Assembly (NCBI RefSeq): GCF_024609765.1
Contig: NZ_JANFDG010000001.1
Span: 62,001 to 126,000, forward strand
Direction: 5' to 3'
Length of the DNA: 64,000 nt
Source: Shinella pollutisoli
Lineage (GTDB): Bacteria; Pseudomonadota; Alphaproteobacteria; Rhizobiales; Rhizobiaceae
Both the position numbers and the translations under genes were made by a program. The notes beneath the pieces were generated by a model. It searched no databases. It was not told the origin of the DNA and worked only from the letters and a program-made list of their open reading frames with translations. This document shows, piece by piece, positions 56,490 through 64,000 of this stretch. How positions within the stretch are numbered: position 1 is the first letter of the stretch; every line of letters starts with the position of its first letter.

Positions 56490-56514
56490 GGAACATTCCG
56501 TGCGGATATCGGTT
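56490..56514 (+). promoter_or_regulatory. EcfG-type promoter for the response regulator gene
   Basis: GGAAC (56490-56494), 16-base spacer, GGTT (56511-56514), 64 bases before the GTG start. It is divergent from the promoter of the NepR-like gene, with the two -35 elements 26 bases apart. Confidence 0.7.
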
Positions 56515-56577
56515 CACGAGTCGACGGGAAAGCGCAGATTTCCCGTCGACCGTTCCAAAGACATCGGAGGCACAATC

Positions 56578-57165
56578 GTGACAGCGGTGAGCGGATCCAA
56601 GGTCCTGATCGTCGAGGACGAGTATTTCCTGGCGAAGGAACTCGAGCGCTTCTTCACGAGCCTCGGCGCGACGGTGCTCGGCCCCTTCCCCACGATGGAG
56701 GACGCCGGCGACCGGGTCGAAGAGGCCGACGCGGCGATCCTCGACGTCTATGTCGACGGCGACCTCGTCTTCCCGCTCGCCGACGACCTCGCCGAACGGC
56801 GCATCCCCTTCGTCTTCTACACCGGCCACAGCGAGGTGAACATTCCCGAGCGCTTCCGCTACGCCGGATACCTGTCGAAGCCCGCGACATTCGACGCCGT
56901 GTTCAACGCGCTCTTTCCGATCGCTGCCGACGAGAATGCCGGGGCGCCCGCGGACGGAACCGTGCTCGGTGCCGTTCCGCAATTGCGGCTCGCCGCACGC
57001 CTGCATCTCGGCGACGCCGGCGCTGCCGACCGGCTGGTGGAATTGACGCTGGAGGAGGCGATCGGCCATGCGCGCGCCAAGCCCCGGGAGCTGCCGGTCA
57101 ACGTCTGGCTCGGCCGGTTGATGGGAGAGGTCTACCAGCGCGAAGGCTCCAAGCTGCTGAACTGA
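56578..57165 (+). CDS. Response regulator receiver protein
   Basis: 195 residues from a GTG with GGAGG 10 bases ahead. The receiver domain is complete: acidic pocket VLIVEDEY, phosphoacceptor aspartate in AAILDVYVDGD, FYTGH and the lysine of GYLSKP. Residues about 125-195 form a helical tail without a DNA-binding motif. It lacks the sigma-like N-terminal domain of PhyR, so it may be a single-domain partner of the HWE kinase or a phosphate sink. Its promoter is EcfG-type. Confidence 0.85.
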   Translation: MTAVSGSKVLIVEDEYFLAKELERFFTSLGATVLGPFPTMEDAGDRVEEADAAILDVYVDGDLVFPLADDLAERRIPFVFYTGHSEVNIPERFRYAGYLSKPATFDAVFNALFPIAADENAGAPADGTVLGAVPQLRLAARLHLGDAGAADRLVELTLEEAIGHARAKPRELPVNVWLGRLMGEVYQREGSKLLN

Positions 57166-57219
57166 CCACCCTGCGCCCGGCTGCAAGACCGGCGGCCCAG
57201 TCGGGTGCAAGAGCAATAA

Positions 57220-57233
57220 TTGCAATTTGTCAA
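57220..57233 (+). promoter_or_regulatory. Possible FixK/FnrN box upstream of the cbb3 operon
   Basis: TTGC-N6-TCAA, one mismatch from the anaerobox TTGA-N6-TCAA, in an AT-rich stretch about 130 bases before ccoN. Position fits activation of a cbb3 operon; the mismatch leaves doubt. Confidence 0.35.
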
Positions 57234-57361
57234 TTATGTACATCTTATTCGTCGTCCATGAAAATTTTTGCGGCGCGCCGGCCTTGATTTCGCGTCCGCC
57301 TGATCAAGGTCCCTTCAAGGAGATCGCTATTGGGTGATCAGCGGGAGGGACCGGCGCGATC

Positions 57362-59020
57362 ATGATGCAGCTAACCACGGGCGAGCGACAACTCGGCGCG
57401 ATCGTTCTGATCGCGCTTGCGATTCTGGGCATAGCGATGGCCGCGGCCGGCCGGACCGATGTCCTCGGCATCCACGGCGCGATGGTGCTTCTCTACAGCC
57501 TCGCGCTCCTGTTCCTCCTGTTTTCCAGCGCGTTCGGACCGGAGCCGTCCCCTGCCCGCCTGACGCGCTACTACGACGATCCGATCAAGGTCGGCGTGGG
57601 GCTGACCCTGTTCTGGGCGATCTTCGGCATGTTCATCGGCGTCTGGGCGGCCGCGCAACTGGCCTGGCCGATCCTCAACTTCGACACCTCGTGGGCAAGC
57701 TTCGGCCGCATCCGCCCCGCCCATACCTCCGGCGTGATCTTCGGCTTCGGCGGCAATGCGTTGATCACCACCTCGTTCCACGTGGTGCAGCGGACGTCCC
57801 GCGCCCGGCTGGCGGACCAGTTCTCGCCCTGGTTCGTGCTGTTCGGCTTCAACCTCTTCTGTCTGATCGCCGTCTCCGGCTATTTCCTCGGCGTGACCCA
57901 GTCGAAGGAATACGCGGAAGCCGAATGGTATGCGGACATCTGGCTGGTGATCGTCTGGGTGACCTATTTCGTCCTCTATGTGCGTACGCTGGCGCTGCGC
58001 AAGGAACCGCACATCTACGTGGCCAACTGGTACTACATGGCCTTCATCATCGTCGTCGCCATCCTGCACATCGTCAACAACCTCGCGGTCCCCCTCTCCT
58101 TCGCCCATGCCAAGAGCTACACGATCTGGGCGGGCGTGCAGGATTCGATGGTGCAATGGTGGTACGGCCACAATGCCGTCGCCTTCTTCCTGACGGCCGG
58201 CTTCCTGGCGATGCTCTACTACTACCTGCCCAAGCGGGCGGAACGGCCGATCTTCTCCTACCGGCTCTCCATCCTGAGCTTCTGGGGCATCACGTTCTTC
58301 TACATGTGGGCCGGCTCCCACCATCTCCACTACACGGCCCTGCCGCACTGGGTGCAGAACCTCGGCATGACCTTCTCCGTCATGCTGCTCGTGCCCTCCT
58401 GGGCCTCGGCCGGCAATGCGCTCCTCACCCTCAACGGCGCCTGGCACAAGGTGCGCGACGACGCCACGCTGCGCTTCATCATGATGGCGGCCTTCTTCTA
58501 CGGGCTGTCGACCTTCGAGGGCTCGTTCCTCGCCATCCGCCCGGTCAACTCGCTCTCCCACTACACCGACTGGACGGTCGGCCACGTTCATGCCGGCGCG
58601 CTCGGCTGGGTCGCCATGATCACCTTCGGCTCGCTCTACACGCTGGTGCCGGCGATCTGGAAGCGCGAGCGCATGTATTCGGCGGCCCTGGTCGAGGTCC
58701 ATTTCTGGCTCGCACTTGTGGGCACGCTCATCTACGTCTTCGCGATGTGGAACTCGGGCATCATCCAGGGGCTGATGTGGCGGACCTATTCGCCCGACAA
58801 CACGCTGGTCTATTCGTTCCTCGACACCCTGCTTGCCATGTATCCCTACTACATCGCGCGCGCGTTCGGCGGCCTCCTCTTCCTGATCGGCGCGATCGTC
58901 GCCGCCTACAACATCTGGATGACGGTGCGTGCCCCCTCGGCCGCGCAGCTGCCGCTGGACGAGGACCTGCCGGCGTCCGACCGGCCTCTCGACGGGGCCG
59001 CCCCCACACCTGCGGAGTGA
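57362..59020 (+). CDS. ccoN: cbb3-type cytochrome c oxidase subunit I
   Basis: 552 residues, at least 12 membrane helices. The haem and copper histidines are in place in RPAHTSGVIFGFGGN, YGHNAVAFFLTAGF, WAGSHHLHYTALP and VGHVHAGALGW. It holds the binuclear site that reduces oxygen with high affinity. The N-terminal 50 residues add an extra hydrophobic helix compared with short CcoN proteins. First gene of the operon, with a weak site ahead of the ATG. Confidence 0.96.
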   Translation: MMQLTTGERQLGAIVLIALAILGIAMAAAGRTDVLGIHGAMVLLYSLALLFLLFSSAFGPEPSPARLTRYYDDPIKVGVGLTLFWAIFGMFIGVWAAAQLAWPILNFDTSWASFGRIRPAHTSGVIFGFGGNALITTSFHVVQRTSRARLADQFSPWFVLFGFNLFCLIAVSGYFLGVTQSKEYAEAEWYADIWLVIVWVTYFVLYVRTLALRKEPHIYVANWYYMAFIIVVAILHIVNNLAVPLSFAHAKSYTIWAGVQDSMVQWWYGHNAVAFFLTAGFLAMLYYYLPKRAERPIFSYRLSILSFWGITFFYMWAGSHHLHYTALPHWVQNLGMTFSVMLLVPSWASAGNALLTLNGAWHKVRDDATLRFIMMAAFFYGLSTFEGSFLAIRPVNSLSHYTDWTVGHVHAGALGWVAMITFGSLYTLVPAIWKRERMYSAALVEVHFWLALVGTLIYVFAMWNSGIIQGLMWRTYSPDNTLVYSFLDTLLAMYPYYIARAFGGLLFLIGAIVAAYNIWMTVRAPSAAQLPLDEDLPASDRPLDGAAPTPAE

Positions 59021-59023
59021 CAG

Positions 59024-59776
59024 ATGCCGGAAGTCATGCACAGAAAGCTGGAACGGACGGCGACGGGCTTCATGCTGGCGATCATCGCGGCGGCGAGCGT
59101 GGGCGGCATCGTCGAGATCGCCCCGCTCTTCACCATCGACGACACGGTGGAAGCGGCTCCGGACATGCGGCTCTACACGCCGCTGGAACTCGCCGGGCGC
59201 GACATCTACGTCCGCGAAGGCTGTTATGCCTGCCACAGCCAGATGATCCGCACACTGCGCGACGAGGTGGAACGCTACGGCCCCTATTCGCTGGCGGTGG
59301 AATCGCAATACGACCATCCGATGCTGTGGGGCTCGAAGCGCACCGGCCCCGACCTCGCGCGCATCGGCGGCAAGTATTCCGACTTCTGGCACGTCAACCA
59401 CCTCAACAATCCGCGCGACGTGGTCCCCGAGTCGAACATGCCGTCCTACCGCTGGCTCGGCACGACGCCGCTCAAGCTTTCCGACCTGCCGCTGGCGCTG
59501 CGCGCCCAGCGCGCCGTCGGCGTTCCCTATACCGACGCCATGATCGAGAACGCCGCGCGGGACGCCTACGGCCAGGCCGTGCCGGACAGCGAGCAGTCGT
59601 CGGGGGTGACGGAGCGCTACGGCGAAGCCACACAGATCTCGGCATTCGACGGGGTCACGACGAACGTGACCGAGATGGATGCGCTGGTCGCCTATCTCCA
59701 GGTCCTCGGGCAGCTCACCCGCGCGGCCTACGAGAACCCCGCCGCCCCGCAACAGATGCCCGATCCCGACGATTGA
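59024..59776 (+). CDS. ccoO: cbb3-type cytochrome c oxidase subunit II
   Basis: 250 residues with one N-terminal membrane helix (about 15-32) and a periplasmic monohaem domain, haem-binding CYACH at C67-C70-H71 and a distal methionine in PESNMPSYRW. It carries electrons to CcoN. Three bases after ccoN. Confidence 0.96.
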   Translation: MPEVMHRKLERTATGFMLAIIAAASVGGIVEIAPLFTIDDTVEAAPDMRLYTPLELAGRDIYVREGCYACHSQMIRTLRDEVERYGPYSLAVESQYDHPMLWGSKRTGPDLARIGGKYSDFWHVNHLNNPRDVVPESNMPSYRWLGTTPLKLSDLPLALRAQRAVGVPYTDAMIENAARDAYGQAVPDSEQSSGVTERYGEATQISAFDGVTTNVTEMDALVAYLQVLGQLTRAAYENPAAPQQMPDPDD

Positions 59777-59788
59777 GAGGAGACGACG

Positions 59789-59956
59789 ATGTTCACGCAC
59801 GAGACACTCGTTGAAGGCTCGAAGATGTGGGGCCTGTTCTACCTGGTCGGGTTTTCGATCTGCGTCCTGATCTACACCTTCCTGCCAGCGAACCGGGAGC
59901 GTTTCGAGCGCGCGGAGCGGGAGATATTCGACAAGGATGACGGCCCATGGACGTGA
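59789..59956 (+). CDS. ccoQ: cbb3-type oxidase small subunit CcoQ
   Basis: 55 residues: MFTHETLVEGSKMWGLF opening, one transmembrane helix (YLVGFSICVLIYTFLP) and an acidic/basic tail. Size, single helix and place between ccoO and ccoP identify it. It stabilises the oxidase complex. It overlaps ccoP by 10 bases. Confidence 0.92.
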   Translation: MFTHETLVEGSKMWGLFYLVGFSICVLIYTFLPANRERFERAEREIFDKDDGPWT

Positions 59957-60828
59957 ACGAGGTCGATCCCGTCAGCGGCCGGAAGACCACGGGACATATC
60001 TGGAACGGCATCAAGGAACTGGACACGCCGATCCCGCGCGGCGTGCTGCTCTTCCTGATCGCCACGCATGTCTTCGCCGTCCTGTGGTGGGTCCTCCTCC
60101 CCACCTGGCCGCTGGGCCGGACCTATACGAAGGGCGTCCTGGGCATCGACCAGAAGACGACCGTCGAGGCGTCGCTGCGCGACAGCGCCGCGCTCCGCCT
60201 GCCGTGGGTGAAGCTGATCGAAAGCCGCTCCTACGACGAGATCCGCGCCGACGAGCGCCTGATGGCATTCGTCCGCACGAACGGCCACCAGCTGTTCGGC
60301 GACAATTGCGCCGCCTGCCACGGCCGCGACGGCAAGGGGCGCGAGAACTACCCCGATCTCACCGACGACGACTGGATCTGGGGCGGCACGCCCGAGGCGA
60401 TCACCCAGACCCTGACGGTGGGCGTGAACTCGCGGCATCCGGAAAGCCGGATGGGGCAGATGCCGGCGTTCGGGCGCGACGAGATGCTGGACCGCCAGCA
60501 GGTCGTCGACGTCGCCACCTATGTGGCTTCGCTGAGCGACCCCTCGGCCTCCACCCCGGACAACATCGCCCAGATCGACCGCGGCCGCGAGGTCTTCCAG
60601 TCCACGTGCGTGCCCTGCCACGGCGAGGACGCCAGGGGCAATCCCGAGCTCGGCGCGCCCAACCTGACGGACGACCGCTGGATCTACGGCGGCTCGCTCG
60701 AGCGGATCATCGCGACCATCCACGGCGGGCGCGAGGGGCATATGCCGACCTGGGACGAGCGGCTGACGCCCACCCAGATCAAGGTCCTGGCGCTCTACGT
60801 GAACGACCTCGGAAAGGGGAGGCCCTAG
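59947..60828 (+). CDS. ccoP: cbb3-type cytochrome c oxidase dihaem subunit III
   Basis: 293 residues with a single helix (about 32-52) and two c-type haem sites: CAACH at C121-C124-H125 and CVPCH at C221-C224-H225. It receives electrons from a soluble cytochrome or bc1 and passes them to CcoO. KELDTPIPRG at the start is typical of the family. Confidence 0.96.
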   Translation: MDVNEVDPVSGRKTTGHIWNGIKELDTPIPRGVLLFLIATHVFAVLWWVLLPTWPLGRTYTKGVLGIDQKTTVEASLRDSAALRLPWVKLIESRSYDEIRADERLMAFVRTNGHQLFGDNCAACHGRDGKGRENYPDLTDDDWIWGGTPEAITQTLTVGVNSRHPESRMGQMPAFGRDEMLDRQQVVDVATYVASLSDPSASTPDNIAQIDRGREVFQSTCVPCHGEDARGNPELGAPNLTDDRWIYGGSLERIIATIHGGREGHMPTWDERLTPTQIKVLALYVNDLGKGRP

Positions 60829-61014
60829 ATGCACGGCGTCCTTCCCCGTCTTCTGCGCCCGGTCTGGCTGCTCGTCGCGGCCGCGCTGGTGTTCGCCGGC
60901 GCGAACGCGCATCTCGTCTATGTCGCGATCTCGAGCGAGCCGGGCTGCGTGGCGCACCTGAAGGACAGGGGCGCGGTTTCCGGGCAATATCGCGCGGCCA
61001 AGTCCGCCTGCTGA
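60829..61014 (+). CDS. Small single-helix membrane protein of the cbb3 operon
   Basis: 61 residues. One hydrophobic helix (about 12-32, WLLVAAALVFAGANAHLVYV) is followed by a short periplasmic tail with two cysteines (residue 40 and the C-terminal residue). The ATG immediately follows the ccoP stop. Similar small proteins occur in rhizobial cbb3 loci; a role in assembly or copper handling is a guess. Confidence 0.75.
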   Translation: MHGVLPRLLRPVWLLVAAALVFAGANAHLVYVAISSEPGCVAHLKDRGAVSGQYRAAKSAC

Positions 61015-61021
61015 CGAGGAG

Positions 61022-61834
61022 ATGGCAATGGCGACGAGAGAGCATCCGGCGGGCATCGTTTCCGAGGTCTCGGACATCGAGGAGATGCGCGACGAGCGCT
61101 GGAAGCGCCACCTGCCGGCGGACGCGGCGGTGACGTGGCTGCGCCGCGGCTGGCGCGACCTCTGGACCAACCCGCTTCCCAGCCTGTTCTACGGCCTGAC
61201 GGTGTTCCTCGCCTCGATCGTCTTCATCGTCTACATGTTCCGCTCCGGCCGCGACTACTTCCTCTTCCCCGCCCTCGCCGGCTTCCTGATCGTCGGCCCC
61301 TTGGTGGCCGCGGGCCTGTATCTCAAGAGCCGCGACATCGAGAACGGCGAGCGCACCACGCTCCGCTCCATGCTGACCGTGCAGCCGCTTGCCGGCGCGC
61401 AAGTGTTCTTCACGGGCATGCTGCTCGCCATGCTGATGCTCCTGTGGATGCGCGCGGCCGTCCTCGTCTACGCGCTCTTCTTCGGCATCCGCCCGTTTCC
61501 CGGCCTCGACCACGTCACCGGCATGCTGTTCACCACCCCGACCGGCTGGGCGATGCTCGTGGTCGGCAGCCTGATCGGCTCGCTCTTCGCCGGCTTCGCC
61601 TTCGCCATCAGCGTCTTCTCCATTCCCATGCTGCTCGACCGCCGCACCGACGCGCTGACGGCCATGGGCGTGAGCACCGCCATGGTCTGGAACAATCTCC
61701 GGCCGATGCTGGCATGGGGCGCGGTCGTCCTCGCCCTCTTCCTGCTGAGCGTCGCGACGGGCCTCGTCGCCCTCATCATCGTGTTCCCGTGGCTGGGCCA
61801 TGCCACGTGGCACGCCTACAAAGAGATGCGGTGA
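61022..61834 (+). CDS. DUF2189 membrane protein
   Basis: 270 residues, six predicted helices, no catalytic motif. Opening VTWLRRGWRDLWTNPLPSLF and the GPLVAAGLYLKSRDIENGE loop are the family marks. The family often sits in cbb3 or cytochrome gene clusters. ATG at 61028 is an alternative start. Function unknown. Confidence 0.88.
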   Translation: MAMATREHPAGIVSEVSDIEEMRDERWKRHLPADAAVTWLRRGWRDLWTNPLPSLFYGLTVFLASIVFIVYMFRSGRDYFLFPALAGFLIVGPLVAAGLYLKSRDIENGERTTLRSMLTVQPLAGAQVFFTGMLLAMLMLLWMRAAVLVYALFFGIRPFPGLDHVTGMLFTTPTGWAMLVVGSLIGSLFAGFAFAISVFSIPMLLDRRTDALTAMGVSTAMVWNNLRPMLAWGAVVLALFLLSVATGLVALIIVFPWLGHATWHAYKEMR

Positions 61835-61839
61835 CGGCC

Positions 61840-62055
61840 ATGACCGCGCTCGGCGTGCTCGTTCCCCTGTCGGTGGCCATGGGCGGCGCCGGCCTCTGCG
61901 CCTTCTTCTGGTCGCTGCGCACGAGGCAGTACGACGACCTGAAGGGCGCCGCCGAGCGGGTCCTCATCGACGACGAGGACGAGGAGCGCCCTGACGAACA
62001 AGAGGCGGCGGCGGGACGTTCATCGGAAGGCCGCAATCTGAGGAGGATGCAGTGA
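61840..62055 (+). CDS. ccoS: cbb3-type oxidase assembly protein CcoS
   Basis: 71 residues. ALGVLVPLSVAMGGAGLCAF is the single helix, followed by WSLRTRQYDDLKGAAERVL, the CcoS signature, and an acidic tail. CcoS is needed for cofactor insertion during cbb3 maturation. A GTG at 61831 overlapping the previous stop is also possible. ccoG, ccoH and ccoI are not seen in this window. Confidence 0.92.
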   Translation: MTALGVLVPLSVAMGGAGLCAFFWSLRTRQYDDLKGAAERVLIDDEDEERPDEQEAAAGRSSEGRNLRRMQ

Positions 62056-62369
62056 ACCACGACAATCCCTCTGCAACCGATGCGCCGGACGGCGGGATCC
62101 GGGTTGTCGACCCTTCCGACGCCGTCACGGGCGTGGGCTTCGTGCTCGGCGCCATCGGCGCCGTCGTCGGCGCGATCGCGGCGCTGATCCTTTCCCCCTC
62201 CCTCTCGGCGGCGACCGCGCTCTACTGTCTTCTCGCGGGCCTCGCCGGCGCCTCCGCGGGGATCGTCACCGGCGGCATGATCGGGGCGATCTTCGCGGTG
62301 ATGCGCGGGCGGCGGGCGATGCCGGGGCCGCGGGAGGAGCCGGAGAGCGAACAGCGGACGCGAGGCTGA
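62052..62369 (+). CDS. Small glycine-rich membrane protein
   Basis: 105 residues, GTG start overlapping the ccoS stop by 4 bases with GAGGA ahead. Two hydrophobic helices (about 28-48 and 55-85) are rich in Gly and Ala. No family recognised. Its coupling to ccoS suggests it belongs to the cbb3 operon. Confidence 0.7.
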   Translation: MNHDNPSATDAPDGGIRVVDPSDAVTGVGFVLGAIGAVVGAIAALILSPSLSAATALYCLLAGLAGASAGIVTGGMIGAIFAVMRGRRAMPGPREEPESEQRTRG

Positions 62370-62631
62370 TCCGCGCTTTAGCGGGAACCCGCTCCGCGAG
62401 CCGGTGACGTGGCAATCACGAGGGTCCAGCCTCGCAGCAAAGCGGCCAGACGCGGTTGCCTCCATCGTCTCCCGCGACCGTCCACCGGCGCGAGGCTCGG
62501 CGCCGGCAAGGCGGCCGAGGCAATTGCAATCGCAATATCCCGGCTATATCCTCGCCCGGCAAAGCGAGGACGACCTCCCCCGTCTCTACGGGCAAGTTGG
62601 TTCGGGACGGCCCGGGCAATCGGGAGGACAA

Positions 62632-63072
62632 ATGCGCTCCGTCGCCGACCGGGTTCGTCACGCCGTCAGCTTCGAGATCCTCGGGCTCGCCCTGGTCACG
62701 CCGCTCGGCGCGTGGGCATTCGGCATGCCGATGCACGATATCGGGATCGTCAGCATCGTCAGCGCCACGATCGCGACCGCCTGGAACTTCGTCTACAACT
62801 ACCTGTTCGACCTCATCCTGCAACGGATCTCCGGCACGACGGCGAAAGGCGGCCTCGCGCGCATCTATCACGCAATCCTGTTCGAGATCGGCCTCCTGGC
62901 GGTGCTCATGCCGTTCATCGCCTGGTATCTGAGCATCTCGCTCTGGCAGGCGCTGGCGATGGACCTCTCCTTCGCGCTTTTCTACATGGTCTACGCATAC
63001 GTCTTCAACTGGGCCTATGACCGCCTGTTTCCGCTGCCGGAGTGGACGGTCGAAACGCGGGAAACACGATGA
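62632..63072 (+). CDS. PACE-family multidrug efflux protein (BTP domain pair)
   Basis: 146 residues with four helices in two repeats. Each repeat starts with R-x-x-H-A-x-x-F-E (DRVRHAVSFEILGL and LARIYHAILFEIGLL) and contains a W/Y...FN/YN...D ending (WNFVYNYLFD and YVFNWAYD), the hallmark of the chlorhexidine/biocide efflux (AceI-like) family. GGGAGG lies ahead of the ATG. Not part of the cbb3 operon, as 262 bases separate them. Confidence 0.88.
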   Translation: MRSVADRVRHAVSFEILGLALVTPLGAWAFGMPMHDIGIVSIVSATIATAWNFVYNYLFDLILQRISGTTAKGGLARIYHAILFEIGLLAVLMPFIAWYLSISLWQALAMDLSFALFYMVYAYVFNWAYDRLFPLPEWTVETRETR

Positions 63073-64000
63073 CCGACCACGGCGCTCCGGCCGCCAGACG
63101 GCGCCTGCTCGGCTGGTTCATCGCCAACGGCACGCTGACCGTGCCGCAGGCGGCGGGTCCCGTCGCGTTCTCGCTGGTGGCCCTGGGCCTGACCGGCGAC
63201 ACCAGCGGCGGAGCGGCCATGATCCTCGCGATGACGATCGCCCAGGTCGTCGGCGCGGTTCCGCTGACGCGGCTCGGCAGGAACCGGCCTTCGGCGACGA
63301 TGCTGAAGCTTCTGGTCGCCGTGCGCACGGTGGCCCTCGCCTCGATCGTCGTGTGCATAGCCCAAGAGGCGCCCTTCCCGTGGCTCGTCCTGTTCGCGGC
63401 GGCCGCGGGCTCGGTGAACGGGGCCGCATACGGGTATCTGCGGGCCATCCTGAACGATCTCACACCGCCCGCCCGGCTGCCGCGGGCGCTCGGCATCGCG
63501 GCGACGCTCAACGAGGTGACCTTCGTGCTTGCGCCGGTCGCCGCGGCGGGCCTCGGCGCCCTCTCTCCCATCTTCGCCGTTCTGGCCCTGACGGTTCTTG
63601 GCGCCATGCCGGCGCTGCTGGTCCCGCGGGCCGGGTCAGCCCGGCCCGAACAGGTGCATCAGGCCGGCGGATCCATCCTCAGCCGCACGATCCTGCTGTG
63701 GCTCCTGTGTGCCGGAGCCGGCGGGGCCGCCGTCGCCGCCATCGAGATCGGCGCGGTCGCCCTGGCGCTCAGCTTCGGATACGAACCGGGCTGGGCGATC
63801 CTCTTCACGGTTCCCCTGTGCCTGGCTTCGGTGGCGGGCGGCACATGGACCAGCGTGCGGAACCGCATGGCGACGCGGAAAGTCGTCCTGCTCCAGCTTT
63901 CCACGATGACATTGGGATGCGCGCTTGCCGCGCTCGGCCCGTCTCTTGCAACGACCATCGCCGGAGCGGTGTTGATCGGCTCCGTCCTGGCTCCCCTGGC
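63069..64000 (+). CDS. MFS transporter, 3' truncated
   Basis: Starts at 63069 with an ATGA overlap with the PACE gene and runs off the end of the window. About 310 residues are visible, with repeated hydrophobic helices and basic loops typical of major facilitator proteins (ARRRLLGWFIANGTLTVPQA; ATMLKLLVAVRTVALASIVV). No substrate can be named. Coupling to the PACE protein suggests a shared efflux or export task. Confidence 0.82.
   Translation, partial: MTDHGAPAARRRLLGWFIANGTLTVPQAAGPVAFSLVALGLTGDTSGGAAMILAMTIAQVVGAVPLTRLGRNRPSATMLKLLVAVRTVALASIVVCIAQEAPFPWLVLFAAAAGSVNGAAYGYLRAILNDLTPPARLPRALGIAATLNEVTFVLAPVAAAGLGALSPIFAVLALTVLGAMPALLVPRAGSARPEQVHQAGGSILSRTILLWLLCAGAGGAAVAAIEIGAVALALSFGYEPGWAILFTVPLCLASVAGGTWTSVRNRMATRKVVLLQLSTMTLGCALAALGPSLATTIAGAVLIGSVLAPL

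Noticed and set aside
56578-57165. Response regulator as PhyR
   Set aside because: It has only a receiver domain; the sigma-like N-terminal domain that defines PhyR is missing.
57280-57330. FixK box in the TTGAT...GATCAA stretch just before ccoN
   Set aside because: The half sites are 15 or more bases apart, too far for a TTGA-N6-TCAA site; the candidate at 57220 is better placed.

Overview
The window reads as chromosomal DNA of an alphaproteobacterium of the Rhizobiaceae or a close relative in Hyphomicrobiales. It is GC-rich. It carries the rhizobial housekeeping order murA / DUF2948 / hisD / UPF0262 / low-molecular-weight phosphatase / infA / maf / yacG / tRNA-Phe, a GGAAC-type general stress (EcfG) promoter family, TTAA-N7-TTAA CtrA-type boxes and an FCD-type GntR regulator. 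The genus cannot be fixed from the sequence. No insertion sequence, integrase, CRISPR array or rRNA was seen.

Layout. (1) 1-16.2 kb is a cell-surface glycan and surface-protein region. It starts with the end of an ExoP/Wzc-type tyrosine autokinase. A tight minus-strand operon follows (6833 to 1727): a HAD phosphatase fused to a UbiA phosphoribosyltransferase, GtrA, a DprE1-like oxidase, a DprE2-like reductase and a membrane protein that may be a GT-C transferase. This is the gene set for polyprenyl-phosphoryl-arabinofuranose. Next come an M15 peptidase, UDP-galactopyranose mutase, a TPR-GT41 (SPINDLY/OGT-like) glycosyltransferase and two paralogous proteins built almost wholly of Ser/Thr-containing octapeptide repeats, both preceded by CtrA-type boxes. 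(2) 16.5-23.75 kb is a GntR-controlled unsaturated-uronate operon: aldehyde dehydrogenase, sugar ABC importer, KduI, KduD and a KdgF-like cupin. (3) 23.8-28.5 kb holds small secreted or unknown proteins, a GT2 enzyme, a universal stress protein and an RTX protein.

(4) 28.6-41.4 kb is a catabolic island with two TetR regulators, acyl-CoA dehydrogenase, acyl-CoA synthetase, a PotABCD-type ABC importer, three SDRs, an acetoacetate-decarboxylase-fold protein and an APH-type phosphotransferase. The mix resembles the levulinate/4-hydroxyacid (Lva) pathway. (5) 41.5-47.6 kb is the conserved housekeeping block with tRNA-Phe and tRNA-Thr. (6) 47.8-57.2 kb is a general stress island: HWE kinase, ECF sigma factor, ferritin-like DUF892 protein, type II NADH dehydrogenase, several small stress proteins, a Crp-like regulator, a tiny NepR-like protein and a response regulator. 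At least nine GGAAC-N16-[GT]GTT promoters lie in it, including one in front of a probable small RNA. (7) 57.4-62.4 kb is a cbb3 oxidase operon (ccoNOQP, ccoS and accessory membrane proteins). (8) 62.6 kb to the end holds a PACE efflux protein and a truncated MFS transporter.

The most unusual parts are the octapeptide-repeat pair beside a GT41 transferase and furanose-sugar genes, the density of stress promoters with a candidate small RNA, and the Lva-like catabolic cluster.
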